This document shows positions 35,197 to 44,347 of a stretch of DNA of 64,000 nucleotides, piece by piece (position 1 is the first letter of the stretch; each line of letters opens with the position of its first letter). Origin of the DNA: Arthrobacter liuii (lineage in GTDB: Bacteria > Actinomycetota > Actinomycetes > Actinomycetales > Micrococcaceae); the NCBI RefSeq assembly GCF_014639275.1, contig NZ_BMFW01000003.1, forward strand, positions 1-64,000, in the 5' to 3' direction. Both the position numbers and the translations under genes were made by a program. The notes beneath the pieces were generated by a model. It did no database searches, was not told the DNA's origin, and saw only the letters and a program-made list of their open reading frames with translations.

Positions 35197-35454
35197 ATGA
35201 TTGTTGAGCGCAGCGCGATCGGCTCGTGCCACGAGCTGAAACCAGGTGACACGATAGAGGCGTTCCACGAAAACAACCTCGTTCATCGCGGGCCGGTCAC
35301 ACATACCGTCCCGGAACTGGGATTGTTCTGGATTTTGGACAACCTCACCGGAGGCCGGCGCCTCCTTGACATGTCCGAACTCGAGATCGTCCGCCTTCCG
35401 GCGCACTACCGGGACGTCTCAGCACAGGCGCATGGACAACACGACACCCACTGA
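35197..35454 (+). CDS. Small orphan protein, paralogue B
   Basis: An 85-residue paralogue of the 34456-34686 protein. The ATG has an AGGA site seven bases before it (GGACGAACCATG). The shared core is GDTIEAF, HRGPVTHT, GLFWILDNLTGGRRLLDMSE and IVRL; the C-terminal tail is His-rich. Function unknown. Confidence 0.62.
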   Translation: MIVERSAIGSCHELKPGDTIEAFHENNLVHRGPVTHTVPELGLFWILDNLTGGRRLLDMSELEIVRLPAHYRDVSAQAHGQHDTH

Positions 35455-35521
35455 TGAGCCCAGGATTGCTCCCGGCCGCATGGGCGGACAGATCCCGGGA
35501 CTGGGCGGCCTCGGCATCCGG

Positions 35522-36028
35522 TCAGCCGGCGGCGTGAAAAGCATCGGTGAAAAGCCGTGCGCGTTCGCTGAGGTATAGCTCCAGCGGCACGAAGATCGTT
35601 CGTGATGCCGCACCTCTGCTGACACTGGCGATGAAGAGTTCGGAAGATTCGACGTCGAGTAGTAACCGCGGTGGCGGGAACGGCTCTGTGGGCGCTTCGT
35701 CGCTCCAACTGCCCTGAACGTCCTCGAGACGTCCAAGCCTGACATAGGGAATAAGTGAATCGATCAGCGACGCCCCCTGCTCCTGACCTGCCAGTGCAAG
35801 ATCGCCCGCACGGTCGATGCGGAAGTAGACCGCGCCCCGCGGGTGGTATGCCAGCGTGTCCCCGTGGCGGATGAACCGTGCATCGGCGACGGGAAACTCG
35901 GAGTCCTGGAACGCGGAAAGTACCCCTCCGCGCTCATAGGCGCCCAGGGTCTGTTCGCCGAGGCGGCGAAGGAACGGGCCCAGCATATCCAGCCGGCGCT
36001 GCACCTCAGCACTATCACGCTCGTGCAT
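35522..36028 (-). CDS. Hypothetical protein
   Basis: A 168-residue soluble protein. It has a helical N-terminal part (RRLDMLGPFLRRLGEQTLGA) followed by a strand-rich part (IRHGDTLAYHPRGAVYFRID and RLLLDVESSELFIASVSRGA). No cysteines, membrane segments or family motifs that I can name. The ATG has no clear ribosome site. Confidence 0.5.
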   Translation of the reverse strand: MHERDSAEVQRRLDMLGPFLRRLGEQTLGAYERGGVLSAFQDSEFPVADARFIRHGDTLAYHPRGAVYFRIDRAGDLALAGQEQGASLIDSLIPYVRLGRLEDVQGSWSDEAPTEPFPPPRLLLDVESSELFIASVSRGAASRTIFVPLELYLSERARLFTDAFHAAG

Positions 36029-36206
36029 GCGGCCGATGTTACGCCGCTCAAAGGCGCCACCGCGACCATCAATTCGGTGGGCGCAGAGCGTCCCCGTTAC
36101 GCTGCCGACGAAGGGCCGCTTGCTGGGCCTCTAACCCCCGCACACAAAGTGCAAAGTACGGTCGGTGGCGGCGTTGATGCGGTCACTGCAGAGCTCGGCG
36201 CCGCGG

Positions 36207-36734
36207 TCAGGTGATCCGGTCTGGGTGGGCCGTCTGGGTTCCAGTGCCATGGCCGGTGAATTTGCCAAATCGTTGCTTGGCCGTGTGTGTCCCAGCTCCA
36301 ATTGGCACCTGCGAGGTGGCTTTCGCCAGGCCGAAGAGCGGCATCCCGCTGTACACCGTCTCTATTCCCGTGGCAGGCACCCGGTAGGTTTCGTGCCAGA
36401 TACCCACATTTCCGGTACCGGAGAGTTCCTTCATGAACCGCCGCCACGGTTCCAGGTGCGGGGCCTCCCGGTCCGCTGCAAACCGGCGCAGATGTTCGGG
36501 GCTTTCCCAGTAGCTGACCATCATGGTGGTCCGCCCGAACCACTGTTCAAAACCGAGCATTCCTGATGAGGGATCGGCGGCAAGGTGGCGGAGCATGCGC
36601 GGCATGGCCGAGGCGACCTGGGCGACCTTCCCGATCCGCCACCACCGGTTTGCCCTCATGCCAATAAGGAAGACGGTTACCGAATCACGGCCAGGATCAG
36701 CGGTGCAGCGGCCGGGGAAAATCTGCTGTGCCAC
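36207..36734 (-). CDS. DUF4188 family protein
   Basis: A 175-residue protein of the dimeric alpha-beta barrel class: VTVFLIGMRANRWWRIGKVA, then GFEQWFGRTTMMVSYWESPE, HLEPWRRF and GIWHETYRVPATGIETVYSG are typical of DUF4188 (monooxygenase-like). The GTG at 36734 follows GAGGAG. A TetR-type operator lies 40 bases upstream and the TetR gene is divergent, so it is very probably the regulated target. The reaction is unknown. Confidence 0.82.
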   Translation of the reverse strand: MAQQIFPGRCTADPGRDSVTVFLIGMRANRWWRIGKVAQVASAMPRMLRHLAADPSSGMLGFEQWFGRTTMMVSYWESPEHLRRFAADREAPHLEPWRRFMKELSGTGNVGIWHETYRVPATGIETVYSGMPLFGLAKATSQVPIGAGTHTAKQRFGKFTGHGTGTQTAHPDRIT

Positions 36735-36773
36735 GGGACTCCTCTTCCTAGGAATCAGTCAAGAGGCCTTGAC

Positions 36774-36786
36774 GTAACAGTGTTAC
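36774..36786. promoter_or_regulatory. TetR-type operator between divergent genes
   Basis: GTAAC-AGT-GTTAC is a perfect 13-base palindrome in the 68-base gap between the DUF4188 gene and the TetR gene, placed to control both promoters. Confidence 0.65.
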
Positions 36787-36802
36787 AAAACAAGGTTATG
36801 GA

Positions 36803-37429
36803 ATGATGGCGGGTATGGCAAGACCTGTAACGCACACCGATTCGCTTCGCGATCAGCTGCTCACCGTGACAGCCGACCTGGTGGACCGGGAAGGCCCGGC
36901 GCGGGTGACGCTTCGGGACGTGGCCGCCGCCGCCGGCACGTCCACCAGCGCGGTTTATTCGCTGTTCGGCGGAAAATCCCAGCTTCTCACCGCTGTGGTG
37001 GATGACGGGTTCCGTTCGTTCCGGAACTCCCAGGCCGCCGCGGCAAGCGAGGGGCTCCGGGGGCTTGGGGTGGCTTACCGCGCCTGGGCGCTGGGACATC
37101 AGGCTCTCTACCGTCTGATGTTTGGCGGTGCGCTTGCGGCGTACGCCGATTGTCGGCCTGACCCGGAGGCTGCCACTGGGGCGATGGGGCCACTTTTGGC
37201 AGTGGTCGCGGCCGGGCAGGCCGCCGGCGAAATGGCGCCGGCCCCGGTTGAAATGGTGGCGGCAGCCATCTGGGGCCAAGTCCACGGGATGGTGAGCCTG
37301 GAACTGGCCCTGATGGGACCGGTCGACATTGACTGGGCTGCCGCTTACGAGGCCGCTCTCGACGGTGTGTCCAGAGGGTGGGCCGCCCGGGTCCCGTCAG
37401 ACGCCGGCGGGGAGGTACCTGAAGCGTAA
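36803..37429 (+). CDS. TetR-family transcriptional regulator
   Basis: A 208-residue repressor. The N-terminal HTH reads ARVTLRDVAAAAGTSTSAVY followed by SLFGGKSQLLTAVVDDGF. The C-terminal ligand domain (about 70-200) resembles TetR_C_33 (YRLMFGG and AAIWGQVHGMVSLEL). ATG at 36803 with AAGG nearby; in-frame ATG codons at 36806 and 36815 are alternatives. It should repress itself and the divergent DUF4188 gene through the palindrome between them. Confidence 0.88.
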   Translation: MMAGMARPVTHTDSLRDQLLTVTADLVDREGPARVTLRDVAAAAGTSTSAVYSLFGGKSQLLTAVVDDGFRSFRNSQAAAASEGLRGLGVAYRAWALGHQALYRLMFGGALAAYADCRPDPEAATGAMGPLLAVVAAGQAAGEMAPAPVEMVAAAIWGQVHGMVSLELALMGPVDIDWAAAYEAALDGVSRGWAARVPSDAGGEVPEA

Positions 37430-37759
37430 CGGGCGGGCATGGCGCCGTGGGTAGGGTGCCAGGCTTAGTCCCGACCGCACTGATTCCCGCCGGCGCATTC
37501 TCCTGATGCTTGTTGGGTCCCGACTGTGCCGTCTTGGCACAAGCGACGCCCAAGCACGGGCGCATGTGTTGGCGACAGTTCAACGTTGTGCTTCGGCCCT
37601 AAACAGCGGCGTTTTCCCGGCGCTATATGGCGCTTGGTGCTGCCCGCAAGGGGTCGCCCCGAGACAGGTTTCCGCGGCGGCGTAGGGCATGGTCGATTGC
37701 CCCGAGCGGAGGCGGGAGCGCGTCCTAAGCCGCGTACCAAGCACCGACGGCGGGCGTTG
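37430..37759. other. Intergenic stretch, no gene seen
   Basis: About 330 bases between the TetR gene and the 3' end of the phosphotransferase. Short frames only; no stem-loop strong enough to call. Confidence 0.4.
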
Positions 37760-38684
37760 TCACACGAGCAGTGCCTCAAGCTGCGGAAGTCGGCCGAACA
37801 GGTCGGGGAGGCCGCGCAGCCCGTTGCGCACGGATTCGTGCGACAGCGCAAGGTCAGGGCCGGTGCTCGCCTCGACACCGGCGAGGCACCGAAGGATGTT
37901 CCACCCCGTGTGCCCCAGCCAGCCGCCGATCATGGAAACAAACCAGCTTGGACCTGACGGCCGGCAGCACTCCGCCACCCGTGACGTAGCCCTCGAGAAC
38001 CGAACGGAAAATGGCGGCCTCGATGTCATCGAAGCCGGGCCCCTTCGCGAGGCTCAGCGCGGTCGAGCCGAGCTCACCGGACAGGTCAAGCATCCCCGAG
38101 AGTTCCCAATCGAGCACCACCGGCCGACCCTGTCGGGCGAGCAGGTTCCACGGTTGGATGTCCCTGTGTGTCAGCACGACGGGGCCGCGCCGTTCGCAGG
38201 TGTCGACGAAGCGGGCAATCGCGAGGAACGTCTCGACGTGAGTTGCGAGCTCGTCGGCCCACGGCTGTCCGGTCGCCGCCGCCCGCGCGGCGAGCCCGGA
38301 CCAGTCCCTTGACGTCGGGTCCTCGACCGTTACGTGGGGCCACGCGACGTCGAGCGCGTGTATGCGCGCCAGAATCTCACCGACCTCAAACGCGTACGCC
38401 GCCGACACCGGAGCTTCGGGCACCTTCTCTCCTTCGACCCATCGGTGAACGACCACGGAGTGGCTGGCCAAGATCGGCTCTGGCATGGGAATGCCGGCAG
38501 CGAAGGCCGCCCGCTCAAACCTGAACACGTCCTCAACGCGGTACGTCCAGCGTCGGTCGTCGAGGTTCAACTCCTTGACCGCGAACGACCCCTGCTCGGT
38601 GTCGAGCCGGTACATCCGGTTGGCGAACCCGCCGTGGACGCGAGTCATCGGCCCGGTCGGCGCGCCGAGATGCGAAAGGTCCAC
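37760..38684 (-). pseudogene. Aminoglycoside-phosphotransferase-like kinase, C-terminal frameshift
   Basis: A GTG at 38684 opens a kinase-fold protein: FAVKELNLD (lysine strand), VVLTHRDIQPWNLLARQGRP (catalytic loop) and VVLDWELSG (metal loop). The first frame is disrupted near 37950. Beyond it, the continuation in the next frame, SWFVSMIGGWLGHTGWNILR then CLAGVEASTGPDLALSHESV, is the normal family C terminus down to 37760. One extra base explains it. The catalytic residues are all upstream of the shift. Substrate unknown; many such proteins phosphorylate small molecules other than antibiotics. A sequencing error is possible. Confidence 0.75.
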
Positions 38685-39127
38685 CCACTCATTCTAGGAA
38701 CCGGCTGTTTATTGATGCACCGAACTTTCCCGCCCGCTTCGCTCACTGCGTGCTTGAACTTCCGGTCGACCGCGCCTCGTCATCGGGAACAGACGACAAA
38801 GACCGCCAACGAATCACCGCCAACAGGTTCTGAAGCCAGCACCTCAACGATGGGGCAGCATCCGCAGTCTCACGGATGCTCTGGACGCCGGTCCTTGTCC
38901 CCATTTGTAAGGTCCTGCTCCCAACGGCGGGATCTTTCCTCAACGGTAGGGGGTCCTTCCCAAACGGCAGCCCACGACGGGCACAACCTCCGCTCAAGAC
39001 TGGGGACGACCGGTCGACAATAGCCGTAGCGGGGAGTGACCCGGCAGCCTGGGAGGTGTGGGGCGCTTCGGTTGACGGCTGCGGACGCAAGGCGTCTCTC
39101 CTTTTGCGCTTGTGCTGGCCGATTTGA

Positions 39128-39163
39128 ATGGCGGCGGAGCCATGTTCGTGGTTCCGCCGCCAT
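39128..39163. terminator. Long stem-loop in intergenic DNA
   Basis: ATGGCGGCGGA and TCCGCCGCCAT form an 11-bp stem, extended inside by GCCA/TGGT with one G-T pair, closing a TGTTCG loop. TTTCGG follows on the plus strand. It may be a terminator of a small transcript. Confidence 0.5.
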
Positions 39164-39238
39164 TTCGGTGTGTCTCCTGGGGTAAAAAGCTGCAGCTGCC
39201 ATCAGAAATCAGCACCACCTAGCCGACAAAACAGACAC

Positions 39239-39269
39239 GTGAGGGGACCACCGCAGCGGGTCCCCTCAC
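39239..39269. terminator. Stem-loop in intergenic DNA
   Basis: GTGAGGGGACC and GGTCCCCTCAC form a perfect 11-bp stem around a 9-base loop, without a T-run. It is the second such structure within 150 bases upstream of the GntR gene. Confidence 0.45.
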
Positions 39270-39435
39270 ACCCGATTGCAGGACCCAGACAGCAATACCC
39301 GGCAAGCAGGAGCGTGACCACCCGCGTGGAGACGCGTTCCGCTCCACGGCGTTTCAGGTCCGTCGGGTGGCAAAGATTCCGGCCCCGAGTTAGAAGGCGG
39401 CTGCGGTTGGGCCAAGCTGCGGCATGATTGGCTTT

Positions 39436-40140
39436 ATGTCTGAATTCACCGCCGCCCGAGCCCACGATGCCGTGTTGCGCCATGTAGAGGAGAGCCTCCG
39501 CTCCGGAGCCATCAAGCTCGGCGACAGGTTGCCTGGTGAACGCGCACTTGCGGAGCAGTTCAGCATTTCGCGCGCGTCCGTGCGGAATGCCATCCGGTCG
39601 CTTGAGGTTATGGGCGTCGTCCGTTCGGCGACGGGCTCTGGGCCCAACTCCGGAACGATTGTGGTCTCGAACCCGTCCACTGCTCTCGGGGGGGCCTTGC
39701 GAATGCACGTCGCGAGCCATCAACTGCCCCTCAAGGACATCGTCGAGGCCCGAACCATGACAGAGACCTGGGCCCTCGAGCACGCCGCAGCCGCACCATG
39801 GATGCCTGAGCAAATCGACGATGCGCGCCGGCTGCTTGAGGCGATGGACGATGATGGTCTGCCGTCGCAGATCTTCACTCTGCTCGACGCCCAGTTTCAC
39901 GTCGCACTGAGCGCCCTGGCGGGCAACGTCGTGGTGAGCACCATGATGGAATCGATGCGCGAGGCGATCCGCGACTACATCAGTGACGTCGTGGTTCGGC
40001 AGGCTGCTTGGGAGGAAGTCGTGCACGTCCTTCGCTCGCAGCACCACGGCATCTTCGACGCTGTCGAGGCCCGCGACGGGGTCCTGGCAGCGCGTCTGGT
40101 CCGCGAACACATCGAATGGTTCTACGGACAGGCCGTCTGA
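39436..40140 (+). CDS. GntR-family regulator, FadR subfamily (FCD domain)
   Basis: A 234-residue regulator. The N-terminal winged HTH has LGDRLPGERALAEQFSISRA and SVRNAIRSLEVMGVV. The C-terminal FCD domain (about 85-230) has metal-binding His/Asp candidates in LDAQFHVALSALAGN and QHHGIFDAVEARD. FadR-type regulators of this kind (LldR, GlcC) respond to lactate or glycolate, which fits the convergent glcG-glcB-glcD-lactate permease cluster. The start may instead be the in-frame ATG at 39424; neither has a strong ribosome site. Confidence 0.88.
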   Translation: MSEFTAARAHDAVLRHVEESLRSGAIKLGDRLPGERALAEQFSISRASVRNAIRSLEVMGVVRSATGSGPNSGTIVVSNPSTALGGALRMHVASHQLPLKDIVEARTMTETWALEHAAAAPWMPEQIDDARRLLEAMDDDGLPSQIFTLLDAQFHVALSALAGNVVVSTMMESMREAIRDYISDVVVRQAAWEEVVHVLRSQHHGIFDAVEARDGVLAARLVREHIEWFYGQAV

Positions 40141-40153
40141 GCCCGGTTACGCT

Positions 40154-40188
40154 CCAGCCCCCCGGTGGGTAAGCCTCCGGGGGGCTGG
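40154..40188. terminator. Bidirectional terminator between GntR and glcG
   Basis: CCAGCCCCCCGG and CCGGGGGGCTGG form a perfect 12-bp stem with an 11-base loop, placed between two convergent genes. Confidence 0.78.
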
Positions 40189-40209
40189 ATCTGCGCTGTG
40201 CTGCCCTGG

Positions 40210-40638
40210 TCAGGCTATCTGTGCTGTAAGCCCTGTCGCCTGAATGGCCTTGGATGCCGCCGACTCATCATTGTCGGAGCTGTCGCCGCTGATGCCGACG
40301 GCGCCCTGGAGCGCGCCGTCGCCGCCGCGGACGAGTACTCCACCGGGGACCGGGATGAGGCGTCCGCCGATGGCAGCAGCTGCAGCGGCAATGAAGTAGG
40401 CCTGGTCCTCAGCTCGTTCCATGAGGGCGCGTGAGCCCATACCGAGGGCCAGGGCCCCGTATGCCTTGCCGTGGGCGATTTCAAAGCGGTTGTTCGAGGC
40501 ACCGTCCTGCCGGGCGGCGGCGATAACGTGCCCTCCAGCATCGAGTACGACGACGGTCAGCGGCTTAAACCCTTGCTGCTGTGCCGCCGCGAGGGCCTCG
40601 GCAATGATGGACTGGGCGGTGTCGAGGTTCAGGCTCAT
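40210..40638 (-). CDS. glcG: GlcG/HbpS-family protein
   Basis: A 142-residue small alpha-beta protein: [40 protein letters not shown] and [20 protein letters not shown] are hallmark stretches of the GlcG/HbpS family. Relatives bind haem or cobalamin or act with glycolate operons; a precise role is unproven. The ATG follows CAGGAGCG and overlaps the malate synthase stop (ATGA). Confidence 0.9.
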   Translation of the reverse strand: MSLNLDTAQSIIAEALAAAQQQGFKPLTVVVLDAGGHVIAAARQDGASNNRFEIAHGKAYGALALGMGSRALMERAEDQAYFIAAAAAAIGGRLIPVPGGVLVRGGDGALQGAVGISGDSSDNDESAASKAIQATGLTAQIA

Positions 40639-42818
40639 GATGCGCTCCTGGCAAGGTCGGTGGTGTGCTTCTGCGCTTCGCGGCGCCGGTGGAGGATTGG
40701 TTCGGTGTAGCCGGAGGGTTGGGCAGCACCATTGAGCACCAGCTCCCGGGCAGCCAGGAAGGCCTCGGTGTCGAATGACGGCGATATCGGCAGGTACTCC
40801 GGATCACCGGCATTCTGTGCGTCCACCACCTCGGCCATGCGCCGCAGCGAGTCTTCCACTTGCTCCTGGGTGATGATGCCGTGAAGGAGCCAGTTGGAGA
40901 TGTGCTGGGAGCTGATCCGGCAAGTGGCGCGGTCCTCCATCAGCGCGGTGCCGTGGATGTCGGGGACCTTGGAGCAGCCGATGCCGGCGTTGACCCAGCG
41001 TGCGACGTAGCCAAGGGTGCTCTGGATGTTGTTGTCCAGTTCGGTGCGCCGGTCGTCGGCGTCCCAGTCTTCGGAATGTCCCAAGGGGATGGTGAGCAGC
41101 TGCCGCAGCGTGGAGCGGCGTGCGTGGCCAAGCTGTGCCTGCTGGGCATCCACGTCGACCTGGTGGTAGTGGATGGCGTGCAGTGTCGCCGCGGTCGGGG
41201 ATGGGACCCAGGCACAGTCGGCACCCGCAAGGGGATGGGCGATCTTCTGCTCCAGCATCTCCGCCAGGTTGTCGGGCGCGGCCCACATGCCCTTGCCGAT
41301 CTGGGCCCGGCCGGCGAAACCGCACTCGAGTCCGATGTCCACGTTCGCGTCTTCGTACGCTTTGATCCAGCTGGTGGAGCGCATGTCGGCCTTGCGGACC
41401 ATTGGCCCGGCGAACATCGAAGTGTGGATCTCATCTCCGGTGCGGTCGAGGAATCCGGTGTTGATGAATGCAACCCGGTCCCGCGCCTCCCAAATGCAGG
41501 CCTTGAGGTTCGCGGACGTGCGGCGCTCTTCATCCATGATCCCGATCTTGAGGGTGAGCGGTTCCAGGCCCAGGACGGTTTCCACACCGGCGAGCAGGGC
41601 GCACGCCACAGCTACCTCATGGGGCCCGTGCATCTTGGGCTTGACGACATAGGCCGACCCGGTCCGGGAGTTGTTCCCCGCGTGGGGCCCACGCAGGTCA
41701 TGCACCGAGCCAAGGCCGGTGAAGAGAGCGTCAAGGATCTCCTCCGGCACCGGCTTGCCGGCCGCGTCGAGGACGGCGTCACTGGTCATGAGATGGCCGA
41801 CCTGGCGGATAAGCAACAACGAGCGCCCGGGCAGGGTGAGCTCCGATCCGTCCGGAGCCGTGTAGAGGCGGTCGGGGTTGAGCCGGCGCGGGAAGGTCTT
41901 GCCGCCCTTCTCGACGTCCGCCGTCAACGTTCCCTGCATGAGCTGGAGCCAGTTCCGGTAGCCTGCCACCTTGTCCTCGGCATCCACCGCCGCCACCGAG
42001 TCCTCGAGGTCCATGATCGTGGTGACAGCCGACTCCAGCACGATGTCCTTCACTCCCGCCGGGTCGCCCGCTCCAATGGGATGGTTCCGGTCGATCTGGA
42101 TCTCAAGGTGCAGCCCGTGGTGCACAACCAGCACGGCATCCGGTTCCGGCGCCGTTCCGCGGAAGCCTGCGAACTGGGAAGGCTCGGCCAGTCCCGTCCT
42201 TCCGTGGGCGGTCTCGGCAACCAGGGCGCCATCGACGACGTGATACGCGGTAACGTCCGCGTGCGACCCTTCGGCCAGGGGGGTGTTCTCATCAAGGAAC
42301 TGCCGGCCGCGGGCGACGACGGCAGCACCGCGGACGGGGTTGTAGCCTTCGCTGCGTTCACGCCCTTCTGCCTCATCGATGACATCTGTGCCGTAGAGCG
42401 CGTCATACAGGGAACCCCAACGGGCGTTGGCCGCATTGGTGGCGAAGCGTGCGTTCAACAGGGGCACCACGAGCTGGGGACCGGAAACTCTGGCGATCTC
42501 CGGGTCGACCCCACCGGTGGTAATGCTGAAGCCCCCCGGTTCCTCGACCAGGTAGCCGATCGAACGGAGGAACGCCTCGTACGCCTCGGGATCGATCGGT
42601 CCTGCATGGGAGCGGTGGACCTCGTCGATCTGATCCTGCAGCCGGTTACGGGTTTCCAGCAATTCCCGCACCTGCGGGGAGAACTTCTCGATCACCGACG
42701 CTGCCCCCGCCCAGAAGGCCTCCTGCTCGATCCCGGTGCCGGGAAGTGCCTCATCCCGGACGAAGGCATAAAGGCCTTCGGCGACACTGAGTCCGTTTGT
42801 CTTCACGTGAGACGACAT
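40635..42818 (-). CDS. glcB: Malate synthase G
   Basis: A 727-residue enzyme, the length typical of the monomeric G isoform, condensing glyoxylate with acetyl-CoA to malate. Recognisable regions are [20 protein letters not shown] (as [18 protein letters not shown]), [33 protein letters not shown], and [20 protein letters not shown] near the active site. The ATG at 42818 follows AGGAGC; the frame is open 58 codons further but that is not conserved. It uses glyoxylate made by the glycolate oxidase subunit encoded just upstream. Confidence 0.95.
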   Translation of the reverse strand: MSSHVKTNGLSVAEGLYAFVRDEALPGTGIEQEAFWAGAASVIEKFSPQVRELLETRNRLQDQIDEVHRSHAGPIDPEAYEAFLRSIGYLVEEPGGFSITTGGVDPEIARVSGPQLVVPLLNARFATNAANARWGSLYDALYGTDVIDEAEGRERSEGYNPVRGAAVVARGRQFLDENTPLAEGSHADVTAYHVVDGALVAETAHGRTGLAEPSQFAGFRGTAPEPDAVLVVHHGLHLEIQIDRNHPIGAGDPAGVKDIVLESAVTTIMDLEDSVAAVDAEDKVAGYRNWLQLMQGTLTADVEKGGKTFPRRLNPDRLYTAPDGSELTLPGRSLLLIRQVGHLMTSDAVLDAAGKPVPEEILDALFTGLGSVHDLRGPHAGNNSRTGSAYVVKPKMHGPHEVAVACALLAGVETVLGLEPLTLKIGIMDEERRTSANLKACIWEARDRVAFINTGFLDRTGDEIHTSMFAGPMVRKADMRSTSWIKAYEDANVDIGLECGFAGRAQIGKGMWAAPDNLAEMLEQKIAHPLAGADCAWVPSPTAATLHAIHYHQVDVDAQQAQLGHARRSTLRQLLTIPLGHSEDWDADDRRTELDNNIQSTLGYVARWVNAGIGCSKVPDIHGTALMEDRATCRISSQHISNWLLHGIITQEQVEDSLRRMAEVVDAQNAGDPEYLPISPSFDTEAFLAARELVLNGAAQPSGYTEPILHRRREAQKHTTDLARSAS

Positions 42819-42894
42819 GCTTCTTGCTCCTAATAAAGGGGTTCGGTGGTGTGGAAACTTGTGTGTTTGACCAAGAGTGGTCCTGGAACCCGGG

Positions 42895-44295
42895 TCAAAT
42901 GGCTTTGCCGGGGTTGAGGATTCCACCCGGGTCAATGACGTCTTTGATCGCCTGCTGAAGGGAGCGGGACGTTTCGCCGATTTCCTCGCCAACCCATTCC
43001 CGTTTCAGCAGTCCTACGCCGTGTTCGCCGGTAAGGGTGCCGCCAAGGCGCTGGGCGAGGTGGAACATGTCCCCGAGCGCGGCCTTCGCAGGACCCTCCG
43101 TGATCGGCTCGTGCGGGTCGACGACGAGCATAGGGTGCAGGTTGCCGTCAGCTGCATGGGCCACGCTGAATATCCGGACACCCGTCCGGGACGCGATGTC
43201 TTCCAGTCCGGCGAAAGCCTCAGCGAGCCGGTTCCGAGGCACGGCAATGTCGCCAATCGAGACGCGCCCGAGCTTTTCCAGGGCCGGGATCGCGTCGCGC
43301 CTTGCCTTGACCAGGGCTTCGGCCTCAGCGGCATCGGCGGCACGGTGGACCGAGGTGGCGTATGGACTGATGGCCTGGGCGATCTCGTCGAGTTCGAGGT
43401 GGGCGCCGTAGCCGTCTGTCTGGGCAAGGAGGAAGGCCCCGCCGAGCTCGCGGTGCCCGGTGCCCTCAGCCTGGTCGACGGCCTCAAGGGTGGGACCGTC
43501 CATCAGTTCCAGGATCGAGGGCTGGATCCGTGCAGCAGTGATCGCGGAGGCGGCACGGCCCGCGGCCTCGATATTGGGGAAGTAGGCTGCGAGCGTCTCC
43601 GTCCGTACGGGCTTCGGCCGCAGTCGAAGGGTGGCCTCAACGACCACGCCCAGGGTCCCCTCCGAACCGATGAAGAGCGCGTTGAGGTCATAGCCGGTGA
43701 CGCCCTTAATCGTCTTCCTGCCGGTGCGCAGGATGCGCCCGTCTGCTAGGACGATGGCCAGCCCGAGCACTGATTCGCGGGTGACACCGTACTTCGCGCA
43801 CCACATGCCGCCCGCGTTGGTGGCAATGTTTCCCCCGATCGAGCATATTGCGGTGCTCGCGGGATCGGGAGCGTAAAAGAGTCCATGCTGGGATGCGGCG
43901 GCGTTGACCTCAGCGTTGAGCACTCCGGGTTCGACGACGGCGATCATCTCCACGGGATCGATGGCCAAAATGCGGTTCATCCGGGAGACATCGAGCACGA
44001 TCTCGCCCGCACGGGCGCTGGCCCCGGCGGCTAGACCGGTGCCCGCTCCGCGCGGGACGACGGGGACGTGCTGGGCTTGGGCAAGCCGCAGCAAGTCGAC
44101 GACGTCGTCAACGCTTTGGGCGACCACAACCCCGTCCGGGATGGTGGCGGGAACGTAGCCGGAGCGGTCTGTGGCGGCAGCTTTACGGGCATCGGCGTCC
44201 GTAGTGGCCCGCGGATGTGCTGCCAGGACGGCAGCGGTCGGCGAGGGGGTGGGCGCCGCGGGCGGCGCGGCGGTCGAGGCTGTGTGAACGGTCAT
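42895..44295 (-). CDS. glcD: Glycolate oxidase FAD-linked subunit (FAD-binding oxidoreductase)
   Basis: A 466-residue flavoprotein of the VAO/PCMH fold: [20 protein letters not shown] and [20 protein letters not shown] bind [23 protein letters not shown] is conserved, and the C-terminal domain ends [19 protein letters not shown] and [13 protein letters not shown]. It oxidises glycolate or D-lactate. No glcE or glcF gene follows, so it may act as a single-subunit dehydrogenase. The neighbours (malate synthase, lactate permease) support 2-hydroxyacid use. The ATG has AAAGG upstream. Confidence 0.92.
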   Translation of the reverse strand: MTVHTASTAAPPAAPTPSPTAAVLAAHPRATTDADARKAAATDRSGYVPATIPDGVVVAQSVDDVVDLLRLAQAQHVPVVPRGAGTGLAAGASARAGEIVLDVSRMNRILAIDPVEMIAVVEPGVLNAEVNAAASQHGLFYAPDPASTAICSIGGNIATNAGGMWCAKYGVTRESVLGLAIVLADGRILRTGRKTIKGVTGYDLNALFIGSEGTLGVVVEATLRLRPKPVRTETLAAYFPNIEAAGRAASAITAARIQPSILELMDGPTLEAVDQAEGTGHRELGGAFLLAQTDGYGAHLELDEIAQAISPYATSVHRAADAAEAEALVKARRDAIPALEKLGRVSIGDIAVPRNRLAEAFAGLEDIASRTGVRIFSVAHAADGNLHPMLVVDPHEPITEGPAKAALGDMFHLAQRLGGTLTGEHGVGLLKREWVGEEIGETSRSLQQAIKDVIDPGGILNPGKAI

Positions 44296-44347
44296 GATCG
44301 GGCCTTTCGGTCGTTATGCGCGGGATTGGATGCTGCCGTGGGTGTGC

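Larger units (their letters stand above)
38685..39435. other. Long intergenic stretch with two stem-loops
   Basis: About 750 bases without a gene I can support. It contains two strong stem-loops listed separately (39128-39163, 39239-39269). Open frames on both strands show no family resemblance. The final 100 bases should contain the GntR promoter. Confidence 0.45.

Noticed and set aside
39202..40110. Minus-strand frame of 302 codons opposite the GntR gene
   Set aside because: Antisense to a conserved regulator; no motif.
40860..42833. Long open frame (657 codons) on the plus strand opposite malate synthase
   Set aside because: It is antisense to a clearly conserved gene; long antisense frames are common in high-GC DNA and this one matches no family.
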